From: Anaeromyxobacter sp.
GTDB taxonomy: Bacteria; Myxococcota; Myxococcia; Myxococcales; Anaeromyxobacteraceae
Reading direction: 5' to 3'
Length of the DNA stretch: 64,000 bases
Assembly (NCBI GenBank): GCA_016718565.1
Contig: JADKCZ010000001.1
Span: 620,001-684,000 of the forward strand
The position numbers and the translations under genes were made by a program. The notes under the pieces are model-generated. The model was given only the letters and a program-made list of their open reading frames with translations, had not been told where the DNA came from and made no database searches. Shown in pieces: positions 12,977-21,077 of the stretch (positions are counted from its first letter, which is position 1; each line of letters begins with the position of its first letter).

Positions 12977-15628
12977 GTGTCCTCCCCGGTCGCCGCCCGC
13001 CGCCTCGCGCTGATGGCGGCCGCCCGCCACGACCCGCAGGCCTTCCTGCGGTTCGAGCCCGGCCGGCTGCGCTTCTCGCTGGGCACCTCGCTGGCCGACC
13101 TGGCCGTGCCGGTGGAGCTGGCCGCCGACGCCCGCGCCATCGTGCGCGGCGCCGCCGCCGAGGTGGCGCTCCTGCTGGCCACCCACCACAAGCGGCTGGT
13201 CCCGCCGGACGAGCTCGACCGCCTGCTGCTGCGGGAGGACGCCGCCGCCCTGCCGGTGGTGCCGCCCACCCTGGCCCCGGCGGCCGGCGGCCCCGACCTG
13301 CGCGCCGCCGCCGGGCTGTGCTTCGCCTGCCACCCGGCGCTGCCCGGCGGGCTGGCCGGCGCCTGGCTCGGCAAGGGCGGCAAGGGCCGCTCGCTGGTGG
13401 GGCTCTGGATCGAGCTGACCCGCCGGGCGCTGGAGGAGGCGCCGGCGGCCCGCGGCGAGGAGACCCCGCTCATCGTGGCGCTGGCCCTGGCGGCCGAGAC
13501 CGCGGCCGCCGAGGGCGTCGTCAGCGCCGCCCTGCCGCCCACCTCCGCCGACCGCTACCTGCGCGCCGCCGCCATGACCGCGCTCTGGGTGGCGGGCCGC
13601 ACCGGGCTGACGCGCGCCTTCCGCGACGCCGGCCGCGCCGCCGACGACCCGCTGCTGCTGAAGGCCGAGGTGGCGCTCTCCCCGGCGGCGCTGCTGGGCG
13701 GGCGCCAGGCCGCGGCCGGCAACGGCTCCACGCTCTACGGGCTGGAGCTGCTGGCCGGGGTGCCGCGGGCCGACGACCTGGTGGCGCGGCTGCTGGGCGG
13801 CGCCGAGGAGGGTCCGCTGCGGGCCGAGCTGGCGGCGGCCCTGGCGGCCGACGAGGCGCTGGCCGGGCGGGCCGAGCAGGCGGTGGCGGTGGCGCGGCTG
13901 CGCGATGCCGTCGTGGCCGCGGTGCTGCTGGCCGAGGGGCAGGGGCAGGAGGCGCGGGTGGCGCCGCTGCGCGAGCTGCTCTGCGCGCCCGGGGCGCTGG
14001 GGGCCGGGGCCGCCGACGTGGCGCCGCGCCAGGCCCTCTCCAGGCTGCTGGCGCAGGCCATGCCCGCGGGCGAGCCCGGGGCGCAGCTCGAGCGGGCCGC
14101 GCGGGCGCTGCGCGACTGGCGACCGCGCGAGCCGGCGGCGGTCTTCGGGCTGGCGCGCGAGCGGGCCCGGGCCGACTACGCGCAGGCCGCCCTGGGGCTG
14201 TGCGCCGACCTGGCCCTGGAGCGGCTGGCCCAGCCCGCCCGGCGCGCCCTGAGCTTCCGCACCGGCCGCGAGGCCGAGGGCGGCGCCGACGCGGAGTACG
14301 AGGCGGGGCGGCTGTACCGCCTCTCGGCGCGCCCCGGGCCGCTGCTGCGCACCGCCGAGGAGCGGCCGGTGGCCCACCTCTTCGCCGACGTGAAGGACTT
14401 CACCCGGCGCACCGCGCTGCTGGGGCAGGCCTCCATGGCCGAGTTCCTGCGGCGCGAGTTCTACCTGCCCATCCTGGTGGCGGCCAAGGAGCACTTCAGC
14501 GGGATGCGCCACCTGGCCGACCGCGGGGGCGTGCAGCTCAACAACCTGCTGGGCGACGCCATCAGCTTCTCCGGCCGCATCGAGGCCATGGTGGAGCTGG
14601 CCCAGGACATCCGGCGGGCCTTCGCCGCCTACGCCACGCGGCTGGGGCGCGAGGTGTCGGGCGAGGTGGTGCAGCGGCAGCTGGCGGCCATGGCCCAGGA
14701 GCACGACGCGGCGGTGGAGGCGGCCGGGCAGGACCGCCTGGCCGCCGAGGCGGCGCTGCTGGAGGCGGAGGCGGCCGCCGCCGGGCCGGCGACCGCCGCG
14801 TCGGCGCAGCGGGCGACGGCGCTGCGCGCCCGGGTGGCGCGGGTGGTGGCGCAGCAGGCCGGCGCGGTGGAGGCGCGCGAGCGGGCGCTGGCGCGGGCCC
14901 GCGGCGAGGGGCTGGAGGCCGGCGTCTTCATCAGCTTCGGCGCGGCCCCGCTGGTGGTGGCCATCGAGGACGAGGTCTTCGGGCAGAACCGGGTGGCCAT
15001 CGCCGACAAGATCAACGAGTCGGCCCGCGGCACGGCGCGCGCCGCCCCGGCCCGCTTCCGCGCCGACGCCGAGCTGGCGGCCGAGCGGACCGCCCGCCTC
15101 AGCCCGCACCTGCAGCACGCCTGGAGCGTCTTCATCGGCCAGCCGCTGCAGCTGCCGGTGGGGGCCGACGCCGAGGCCCGGGCGCTGGAGGCGGCGCGCG
15201 CCGGCGACCTGGCGGGCGCCATGCGGGCGCTGGCCGGGCCGGTGCGCGAGGCGCTGGAGGCGGCCACGCGGTCCCCGGGCGAGCGGCCCGGCGACATCTA
15301 CAACAGCGGGGCGGCCCTCTCGGAGGAGGCCCTGGAGGCCTTCCTGGCCGAGGTGGCCGACCAGCGGCTGGTGCGGCGCGTCGAGCTGCTGCCGGAGGAC
15401 GTGCCGGAGCCGCTGCGGGCCTTCTTCTGGTTCGGCCGCGAGGCGCAGTCGCTGGTGGTCTGCTTCCACCCCGACGGCCGGGTGGCCGAGCTCTTCCGCC
15501 GCGTCGGCCAGGCCGCCTTCAAGGGGCTGGGCGGCGTGACCGTGTGGGAGCTGTGCGCCCCGGCCGGCGGCCCGGTGGCCCTGGCCGCCGCCCTGGGGCA
15601 GCGCTGGCTCAAGGGCGGCCAGCCCTAG
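12977..15628 (+). CDS. Large protein with divergent class III nucleotide cyclase domain split by a coiled coil
   Basis: 883 residues from a GTG; no signal peptide or membrane segment, so cytoplasmic. The first 450 residues are an Ala-rich helical region of unknown fold. A class III adenylate/guanylate cyclase-like domain starts near residue 465: HLFADVKDFTRR holds the first metal aspartate (about D471) and NNLLGDAISFSG the second (D527). The later motif ADKINESARGTA (N680, R684) corresponds to the transition-state-binding N-x-x-x-R of cyclases. About 150 residues separate D527 and N680, roughly twice the usual spacing, because an Ala/Glu/Arg-rich probable coiled coil (about 575-650) is inserted. 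Key residues are present, so activity is possible; product specificity cannot be read. The stop shares a CTAG with the convergent DsbA gene. Confidence 0.7.
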   Translation: MSSPVAARRLALMAAARHDPQAFLRFEPGRLRFSLGTSLADLAVPVELAADARAIVRGAAAEVALLLATHHKRLVPPDELDRLLLREDAAALPVVPPTLAPAAGGPDLRAAAGLCFACHPALPGGLAGAWLGKGGKGRSLVGLWIELTRRALEEAPAARGEETPLIVALALAAETAAAEGVVSAALPPTSADRYLRAAAMTALWVAGRTGLTRAFRDAGRAADDPLLLKAEVALSPAALLGGRQAAAGNGSTLYGLELLAGVPRADDLVARLLGGAEEGPLRAELAAALAADEALAGRAEQAVAVARLRDAVVAAVLLAEGQGQEARVAPLRELLCAPGALGAGAADVAPRQALSRLLAQAMPAGEPGAQLERAARALRDWRPREPAAVFGLARERARADYAQAALGLCADLALERLAQPARRALSFRTGREAEGGADAEYEAGRLYRLSARPGPLLRTAEERPVAHLFADVKDFTRRTALLGQASMAEFLRREFYLPILVAAKEHFSGMRHLADRGGVQLNNLLGDAISFSGRIEAMVELAQDIRRAFAAYATRLGREVSGEVVQRQLAAMAQEHDAAVEAAGQDRLAAEAALLEAEAAAAGPATAASAQRATALRARVARVVAQQAGAVEARERALARARGEGLEAGVFISFGAAPLVVAIEDEVFGQNRVAIADKINESARGTARAAPARFRADAELAAERTARLSPHLQHAWSVFIGQPLQLPVGADAEARALEAARAGDLAGAMRALAGPVREALEAATRSPGERPGDIYNSGAALSEEALEAFLAEVADQRLVRRVELLPEDVPEPLRAFFWFGREAQSLVVCFHPDGRVAELFRRVGQAAFKGLGGVTVWELCAPAGGPVALAAALGQRWLKGGQP

Positions 15629-17634
15629 CGCTTGGCCGCGGCCAGCTGGCGGTCGATGACCTGCTTCAGGTTCTCGAAGGGCACCGCCCCCACCACCTTC
15701 TCCCCGTTCACCACCATGGTGGGGGTGCCGTCGATGCCCAGCCGGGAGGCCTGCGCGTCGTCCTCCTGGATGCGGGCCTTGTTGCGGCCCGAGGCCAGCG
15801 AGGCCTTGAAGCGGGGGAGGTCGAGGCCGATCTCCCGGGCCCAGCGCTCGTAGGCGGCCGGCGAGAGCTCCTGCTGCGCCGCGAACATCTTGTCGTGCAT
15901 GGGCCAGAACTTGCCCTGCTCGCGGGCCGCCTCGGCCGCCTCGGCCGCCGGCAACGCGTGCGGGTGGAAGGGCAGCGGCTTGTGCTTCCAGGCGATGCGG
16001 ACCTTGTCGCCGTAGGCCGCCTCCACCTGCTTGAGCGTCGGCTCGACGCGCGAGCAGAAGGGGCACTGGAAGTCGGAGAAGACCACCACCGTGACCGGGG
16101 CCCTGGGGTTGCCCTTGACCGGGTCGTCGGGCCGCAGGTCGACCTTGGCCGGCGCGCCCGGGGCGGGCGCCTCGACCGCGGCGGCCGGGGCCGGGGCGGC
16201 GGGGGCGGCGGCCAGGTTGGCGTCGCAGGCCAGCCCGTGGAGGGCGGGGCCACGCCTGGCCCCCTTGGCGAGGAGCGCCTCGACCTTCTTGAGCTCCTCC
16301 TCGGCCACCGGGCGCATCATGGCGATGGGCAGCGCGCCCACCACCTGGCGGCAGTTGAAGAACATGGTGGGGGTGCCGTTGGCGCCCACCTGCTGGGCCA
16401 GCGCCTGGTCCTCGGCGACGCGCGGCTCACCCCGGCTGGCCGCCACGGAGGCCTTGAAGCGGGGCAGGTCGAGGCCGATCTCCCGGGCCCAGCGCTCGTA
16501 GGCGGCCGGCGAGAGCTCCTGCTGCGCCGCGAACATCTTGTCGTGCATGGGCCAGAACTTGCCCTGCTCGCGGGCCGCCTCGGCGGCCAGGGCGGCCGGG
16601 CGGGCGTTGGGGTGGAAGCCGAGCGGCTGGTGCTTCCAGACCACCCGGACCTGGCCGGGGAAGGCCTGCTCCAGCTCCTTGAGGGTGGGCTCGACGCGCG
16701 AGCAGAAGGGGCACTGGAAGTCGGAGAAGACCACCACCGTGAGCGCGGCGTCGGCCGGGCCGCGCGACGGGTCGTCGGGCCGCAGCGGCACCTTCTTGTA
16801 GACGGTGGCGGGCGCGGGCGGGGCGGCGGCGGGCTGGGCCGGGGCGGCGCCGGCCACCATCACCGGGGCCGCGGCGCCCTTCTCGATGAGCGCGGCGTAG
16901 ACGCGGGACGCCGGCGTGCCGGAGGCCACCAGCGCCTCGGCCTTCTTGAGCTCCTCCTCCACCAGGGCGCGGAAGCTCTCGAAGGGCTGGGCGCCCGAGA
17001 GCTTGCGGCCGTTGACGAAGAAGGCCGGGGTGCCGGTGGCGCCCACCGAGGTGACCAGCGCCTGGTCGCGGCGGATGCGCGGCTCATGGGTCTTCTGCGC
17101 CAGCGCGGCCCGGAAGCGGGGCAGGTCCAGCCCCACCTGCGCGGCGGCCCGCTCCAGCGCCGCGGCGTCGAGGGCCGGGGCCGAGTCGAAGAGGGCGTCG
17201 TGCATGGCCCAGAAGCCGGCGTCGCCCTTCTGCACGCGCGCCTCCTCGGTCGCCAGCGCCGCCGGCAGCGCGCTCTGGTGGAAGGCCAGCGGGTTGTGCT
17301 TGAAGGCGAAGCGCAGCTTGCCCGGGTAGGCCTGCTCCAGCTGCTTGAGCGTGGGGCCCACCCGCTTGCAGAAGGGGCACTCGAAGTCCGAGGACTCCAC
17401 CACGGTGACCAGCGCGTCGGCCGGGCCCTTGACGGGCGAGTCGTCCAGCGGGATCCGGTAGACGGCCTTGGGATCCTCCTGGGGGCGGGCCGGGCGGGGC
17501 GCGGCGGGCGCTCCCGCCGCGGCGAGCGCGGCGCCCGGGCGGGCCGGCTGTCCGCCGCCCACCAGCGCGCCGCGTGCGAAGTAGCCGACCGCGATGCCCA
17601 CCACCAGCGCCAGGATCCAGCTGACCTGCTTCAT
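15625..17634 (-). CDS. Periplasmic protein with three tandem DsbA-like thioredoxin domains
   Basis: 669 residues. An N-terminal uncleaved-looking anchor (ILALVVGIAVGYFARGALV) is followed by three DsbA/Thioredoxin_4 domains, each starting with a (K/R)-(G)-x-(A/R)-x-x-x-V-T-V-V block and a CPFC active site at about residues 87, 309 and 525 (ECPFCKRV, QCPFCSRV, QCPFCSRV). Each has its own cis-Pro loop (TGTPAFFVNG, NGTPTMFFNC, DGTPTMVVNG). Ala/Pro linkers join them. CPFC thioredoxins of this type usually act as periplasmic disulfide oxidoreductases or isomerases. Domains 2 and 3 share a 120-bp identical DNA segment, evidence of recent duplication or gene conversion. Most relatives have one domain; a natural triple fusion is unusual. 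Confidence 0.88.
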   Translation of the reverse strand: MKQVSWILALVVGIAVGYFARGALVGGGQPARPGAALAAAGAPAAPRPARPQEDPKAVYRIPLDDSPVKGPADALVTVVESSDFECPFCKRVGPTLKQLEQAYPGKLRFAFKHNPLAFHQSALPAALATEEARVQKGDAGFWAMHDALFDSAPALDAAALERAAAQVGLDLPRFRAALAQKTHEPRIRRDQALVTSVGATGTPAFFVNGRKLSGAQPFESFRALVEEELKKAEALVASGTPASRVYAALIEKGAAAPVMVAGAAPAQPAAAPPAPATVYKKVPLRPDDPSRGPADAALTVVVFSDFQCPFCSRVEPTLKELEQAFPGQVRVVWKHQPLGFHPNARPAALAAEAAREQGKFWPMHDKMFAAQQELSPAAYERWAREIGLDLPRFKASVAASRGEPRVAEDQALAQQVGANGTPTMFFNCRQVVGALPIAMMRPVAEEELKKVEALLAKGARRGPALHGLACDANLAAAPAAPAPAAAVEAPAPGAPAKVDLRPDDPVKGNPRAPVTVVVFSDFQCPFCSRVEPTLKQVEAAYGDKVRIAWKHKPLPFHPHALPAAEAAEAAREQGKFWPMHDKMFAAQQELSPAAYERWAREIGLDLPRFKASLASGRNKARIQEDDAQASRLGIDGTPTMVVNGEKVVGAVPFENLKQVIDRQLAAAKR
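15817..15936. repeat. 120-bp direct repeat in triple DsbA gene, copy in domain 3
   Basis: Identical over 120 bp to 16466-16585 in the same orientation, including third codon positions. It encodes the helical insertion of the DsbA domain (FWPMHDKMFAAQQELSPAAY region). Confidence 0.9.
16466..16585. repeat. 120-bp direct repeat in triple DsbA gene, copy in domain 2
   Basis: Partner of 15817-15936, about 650 bp away. Flanking DNA is similar but diverged, which fits gene conversion of the middle of an older duplication. Confidence 0.9.
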
Positions 17635-17703
17635 GACGACTCCTCCTTCGACGGCGTGTTCGCGGCGGCGGGGCGGCGCGGGGCCGTCCGCCAGGGGGGT
17701 GGC

Positions 17704-18234
17704 TCAGGGACGGAAGGTGGCGGCGGCGCGCAGGAGCAGCGGCAGGCCGGTCGAGTCGCCGAGCGGCAGGCCGGTGTCGGCCTCGATGGAGAGGCCGAGC
17801 ACGCTGGTGAGGCGGGTCTCCCAGGCGACGCCCAGCAGGAGCCAGCGCCAGTGCGGCTCCCGGCCGCGGGCGTTGGCCCAGTCGCCGGCGACGCGGAGCC
17901 AGAGCGGCGTGCCTGGGACGGAGACGCGGACGCCAGGCCGCAGCGCCACGTGCAGGTCCGGGGCGAGGCCCAGGCCGAAGGCCAGCTCGGGGCGGATGGT
18001 GAGGCCGGTCTGGGCGGCCGAGGACGGGATCTCCCAGCCGGCCAGCAGCTCGAGCTCCAGCACGCCGGCGCTGCCGGTCGAGAGCCCGGCCTCCACGCCG
18101 CCTGCGAGCGATCCCGCCAGGGCCAGGCCGGTGGGGACGCCCGAGGGGGCGCCGGAGGGGGCGAGCTGGGCGGGGGCCCGGGAGGGCAGGGCCAAGGCCA
18201 GCGCGCCCGCTGCGATGAGGGCGAGGGTGCGCAC
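17704..18234 (-). CDS. Exported beta-rich protein, unknown function
   Basis: 176 residues with a clean signal peptide (MRTLALIAAGALALALPSRAPAQ). The rest alternates hydrophobic and polar residues in short stretches (LELELLAGWEI, LTIRPELAFGLGLAPDL, HVALRPGVRVSV, WRWLLLGVAWETRL) and ends in Phe-Arg-Pro, which suggests a small outer-membrane beta-barrel, though the terminal aromatic residue is not the very last. It is not recognised as a named family. It lies 69 bp downstream of the triple DsbA gene, on the same strand, and could be folded with its help; that is inference only. Confidence 0.6.
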   Translation of the reverse strand: MRTLALIAAGALALALPSRAPAQLAPSGAPSGVPTGLALAGSLAGGVEAGLSTGSAGVLELELLAGWEIPSSAAQTGLTIRPELAFGLGLAPDLHVALRPGVRVSVPGTPLWLRVAGDWANARGREPHWRWLLLGVAWETRLTSVLGLSIEADTGLPLGDSTGLPLLLRAAATFRP

Positions 18235-18332
18235 GGGGGGAGGAGACTACCCTTGCACCCTCGGAGGGGGCAAGGCGGCGCCCGCGACGCCCGCGGGTTG
18301 CCCCCACACCGGGGAGCCGCTATGGGGGCGCC

Positions 18333-18590
18333 GTGCTTCAGCCGTCCCCGCTCCCCGCGCCCGCGCTCACCCTCGACACCTCGGGGCTCCTCTGCCCCAT
18401 CCCGATCGTCAGGACGGCGGCGGCGGTGCGGGGGCTCGAGGTGGGCGCCGTGCTGCTGGTGATCGCCACCGATCCGGGCATCGCCACCGACATGCCCCTG
18501 TGGTGCCGCGCCACGCGCCACGAGCACCTCGCGACCTTCCGCGACGGGCCGAGCTGGAAGAGCTACGTGCGCAAGCGAGGGCGGGGCTGA
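18333..18590 (+). CDS. TusA/SirA-like sulfurtransferase
   Basis: 85 residues from a GTG. The TusA-fold signature L-D-T-S-G-L-L-C-P-I-P-I-V carries the persulfide cysteine in a CPxP motif near residue 21, followed by the typical glycine turn GAVLLVIATDPGIATDMPLWCR. TusA proteins pass sulfane sulfur between partners, notably to tRNA 2-thiouridylases. Its TGA stop overlaps the ATG of the next gene by one base (TGATG), and that gene encodes a PP-loop thiolation-type enzyme, so a donor-acceptor pair is likely. It is slightly longer at the N-terminus than E. coli TusA. Confidence 0.88.
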   Translation: MLQPSPLPAPALTLDTSGLLCPIPIVRTAAAVRGLEVGAVLLVIATDPGIATDMPLWCRATRHEHLATFRDGPSWKSYVRKRGRG

Positions 18591-19648
18591 TGGCGAAGCA
18601 GGGCAAGGCGATCGCGATGATCTCCGGCGGGCTCGACTCGACGCTGGCGGTGGCCATGATCCGCGCCCAGGGCGTGGCGGTGAAGGCCATCAACTTCTAC
18701 ACCGGCTTCTGCATCACCGAGACCCAGCGGCGCAAGGGCGGGCGGCAGGACGGCACGGTGCCGGAGAACGAGGTCCTGAAGGCCGCGGCGGACCTCGACG
18801 TGGACATCGAGTACGTCGACATCTCGGGCGACGCCTACATGAAGATGCTCCTCGAGCCGCGCTACGGGTACGGCGCCAACGCCAACCCGTGCGTCGACTG
18901 CCGCATCTTCATGATGAGGAAGGCCAAGGAGATCATGGAGGCCGAGGGGGCCGACTTCATCTTCACCGGCGAGGTGCTGGGGCAGCGCCCCAAGAGCCAG
19001 CGGCGCGACACCCTGTGGGTCATCGAGCGCGAGGCGGGGCTGAAGGGCAGGCTGGTGCGGCCGCTCTCGGCCAGGCTCCTGCCGCCGTCCATCCCGGAGC
19101 AGGAGGGGATCCTCGACCGGTCCCGGCTGGGCGACCTCAGCGGGAGGGGCCGGACCCGCCAGATCGCGATGGCCCGGGAGATGGGGCTGGTGGAGTGGCC
19201 CCAGCCGGCCGGCGGCTGCTGCTTCCTGACCGACGAGTCCTTCTCGAAGAAGTTCTTCGACATCCTCGGGCAGCGCGAGGTGGCCGGCGAGCCGCGGACC
19301 ATCGACCAGCACGACGTGGTGCTGCTCACCACCGGCCGCCACTTCCGGCTCTCGCCGACCACCAAGCTGATGGTGGGGCGCACGGAGGTGGAGAACGGCA
19401 CGCTGCAGACCTACGCCGACGGGTACGATCGGCTCATGGCGACCCGGCACACCGGGCCGGTCGGCCTGGTCGACGGCACGCCCACCTGGGAGGAGCGCCA
19501 GCTCGCCGCCGCCATCGTCGCCCGCTACGGCAAGGGGAAGGACGAGGCCGCGGTGGAGATCGAGTGGCGCGACGCCGACGGCGCGGTCGAGCTGCTCAGC
19601 GTGGCGCCGCTGGCCGACGAGGCCCGGCTCGAGGTGATGCGTATCTGA
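18590..19648 (+). CDS. PP-loop ATPase, tRNA thiolation (MnmA/ThiI-like) family
   Basis: 352 residues. The ATP-pyrophosphatase loop MISGGLDSTLAVAMI is at the N-terminus. NPCVDCRIFMMRKAKEI near residue 105 has a CxxC, FTGEVLGQRPKSQ follows, and GGCCFLTDESFSKKF carries another cysteine pair. This arrangement matches the MnmA/TrmU-like PP-loop family of deltaproteobacteria and Geobacter-type bacteria often labelled tRNA methyltransferase/thiouridylase. They activate a target carbon with ATP and accept sulfur from a persulfide. Translational coupling to the TusA-like gene supports a sulfur-transfer role. The exact modified base cannot be deduced; the last 120 residues differ from canonical MnmA. 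Confidence 0.78.
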   Translation: MAKQGKAIAMISGGLDSTLAVAMIRAQGVAVKAINFYTGFCITETQRRKGGRQDGTVPENEVLKAAADLDVDIEYVDISGDAYMKMLLEPRYGYGANANPCVDCRIFMMRKAKEIMEAEGADFIFTGEVLGQRPKSQRRDTLWVIEREAGLKGRLVRPLSARLLPPSIPEQEGILDRSRLGDLSGRGRTRQIAMAREMGLVEWPQPAGGCCFLTDESFSKKFFDILGQREVAGEPRTIDQHDVVLLTTGRHFRLSPTTKLMVGRTEVENGTLQTYADGYDRLMATRHTGPVGLVDGTPTWEERQLAAAIVARYGKGKDEAAVEIEWRDADGAVELLSVAPLADEARLEVMRI

Positions 19649-19739
19649 GCCGCCCCGGCCGCGCCGGGCCCCGCCGATCTCCAGGCCGGTGGGGACCCTG
19701 GAGGTCGGGCGCGACGCCCGGTCGCTCCGATCCGACCAG

Positions 19740-19780
19740 CGACCCTGGGTCGGGTGCGACGGGGTGCGACACCGTTTTTT
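19740..19780 (+). terminator. Possible intrinsic terminator / repeat cluster
   Basis: Downstream of the PP-loop gene: an inverted repeat CGACCC-T-GGGTCG (19740-19752 region), then two GGGTGCGAC direct repeats, a short hairpin GGTG-CGA-CACC and a run of six T (19775-19780). The stem next to the T run is only 4 bp, so the terminator call is weak. The same stretch lies 55 bp before the next start codon and could equally be regulatory. Confidence 0.3.
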
Positions 19781-19834
19781 GATCCGACGCGGTGCTTCGT
19801 GCACACTGCAGCGGTCGTCGCCTCCGCCCATCGC

Positions 19835-21016
19835 ATGCACCGCCCCTCCCATCCGACGCTGGCACTCCTGGTCGCCCTGGCGCTCGCCGCGCCGGGGCTG
19901 GCGCGCGCGCAGGATCCGGCGGGCCGGGTCCTCGGCCCGCGCCGGCTCGATCCGGAGTCGGGTCGCTACGTGGCGGCGTACGGCAGCGGGCAGGCGCTCC
20001 TCACCTTCGACCCGCGCCTCCAGCGGCGCCTCCAGAAGACGCTGGTCGACTCCAACTCGCCCTACGCCGCCACGGTCCTCCTCGACCCGCGCACCGGCCG
20101 GATCCTGGCGATGGCGGAGTACTCCAGGGCGGAGCCGGAGCGGACCGACGGCCTGGCGCTGCGCGCGGTGGCCCCGGCGGCCTCCATCTTCAAGATCGTC
20201 ACGGCCGCGGCGCTGCTGGAGGAGGGCTACTCGCCGGATGAGCCGGTCTGCTACCACGGCGGCCGCCACCGGCTGGCCCCCAAGCTCCTGGCCGACGACG
20301 CCCGCCGGGACCGCGCCTGCCTGCCCCTGACGGCGGCCTTCGGCCACTCCGCCAACGTGGTGTTCGCCAAGCTGGCCGACCGCGGCCTCAGCGCCGACCG
20401 CCTGCGCGGCCAGGCCGCGCGGTTCCTCTTCAACTCGCCCATCCCCTTCGCCACCCCGGTGGAGCCCTCCCGCGCAGCCATCCCGGACGACCGCTTCGGC
20501 CTCGCCAGCGCCGCCGCCGGCTTCGGGGACGTCCGGCTCTCGGCGCTGCACGCGGCGCTGCTGGGGGCGGTGGTGGCCAACAAGGGGGTGCTGGTGCCGC
20601 CCTGGCTGGTCGAGCTGGTGGAGGGCGGCGAGGCGCTCCCCTCCCTCGAGCCCATCCGCGTCATCGACGAGCGCGTGGCCGAGCAGCTGGCCGCCATGAT
20701 GCGCGAGACGGTGCGGCGCGGCACCGCCACCCGGGTCTTCGCCCGGCCGCCCCGCGAGCTGCGAGGCGTGGCCGTGGCGGGCAAGACCGGCTCCCTCAAC
20801 GAGCGCTCCCCCTTCCGCGATCACAGCTGGTTCGTCGGCTTCGCGCCGGCCGACGAGCCGCGGGTGGTGGTGGCCACGGTGATCGTGAACGGACCGCTCT
20901 GGCGGGTGCGAGCCCCGTGGGTGGCCCGCGAGGCCCTGGTCGCCTACTTCGCCGACCAGGTGGCGCAGGTGGCCCGGTCGGCCGGGCCGGTGCGGCTGGC
21001 TCGCCGCGGGCGCTGA
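19835..21016 (+). CDS. Penicillin-binding protein, stand-alone transpeptidase domain
   Basis: 393 residues with a cleavable signal peptide (LALLVALALAAPGLARAQ), so periplasmic. All three serine-transpeptidase motifs are present: SxxK in APAASIFKIVTAAALLEE, SxN in FGHSANVVFAKLAD and KTG in VAGKTGSLNE. The N-terminal part resembles the start of the PBP2/SpoVD catalytic domain (LQRRLQKTLVDSN, YAATVLLDPRTGRILAMAEY) but no dimerisation or glycosyltransferase domain is present. It probably cross-links peptidoglycan or acts as a D,D-carboxypeptidase-like accessory enzyme. The ATG at 19835 was chosen because it places the signal peptide at the N-terminus. Confidence 0.88.
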   Translation: MHRPSHPTLALLVALALAAPGLARAQDPAGRVLGPRRLDPESGRYVAAYGSGQALLTFDPRLQRRLQKTLVDSNSPYAATVLLDPRTGRILAMAEYSRAEPERTDGLALRAVAPAASIFKIVTAAALLEEGYSPDEPVCYHGGRHRLAPKLLADDARRDRACLPLTAAFGHSANVVFAKLADRGLSADRLRGQAARFLFNSPIPFATPVEPSRAAIPDDRFGLASAAAGFGDVRLSALHAALLGAVVANKGVLVPPWLVELVEGGEALPSLEPIRVIDERVAEQLAAMMRETVRRGTATRVFARPPRELRGVAVAGKTGSLNERSPFRDHSWFVGFAPADEPRVVVATVIVNGPLWRVRAPWVAREALVAYFADQVAQVARSAGPVRLARRGR

Positions 21017-21077
21017 GGCCCGACCCGGGGTCGGGCCCTGGCCACCGCCGGGGCGCCGTCGGCCCCGGCCTGCCGCC

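Noticed and set aside
13319..13333. CFACH (a CxxCH haem c motif) in the cyclase-like protein
   Set aside because: The protein has no export signal and only one such motif, so covalent haem attachment is unlikely; chance in a Cys-poor Ala-rich protein.
12934..18462. Open frame of more than 1,800 codons on the plus strand, and a similar 1,649-codon frame on the minus strand (11117-16066)
   Set aside because: Both are frame-shifted or antisense shadows of the kinase, cyclase-like and triple DsbA genes; composition is low-complexity Ala/Gly/Arg.
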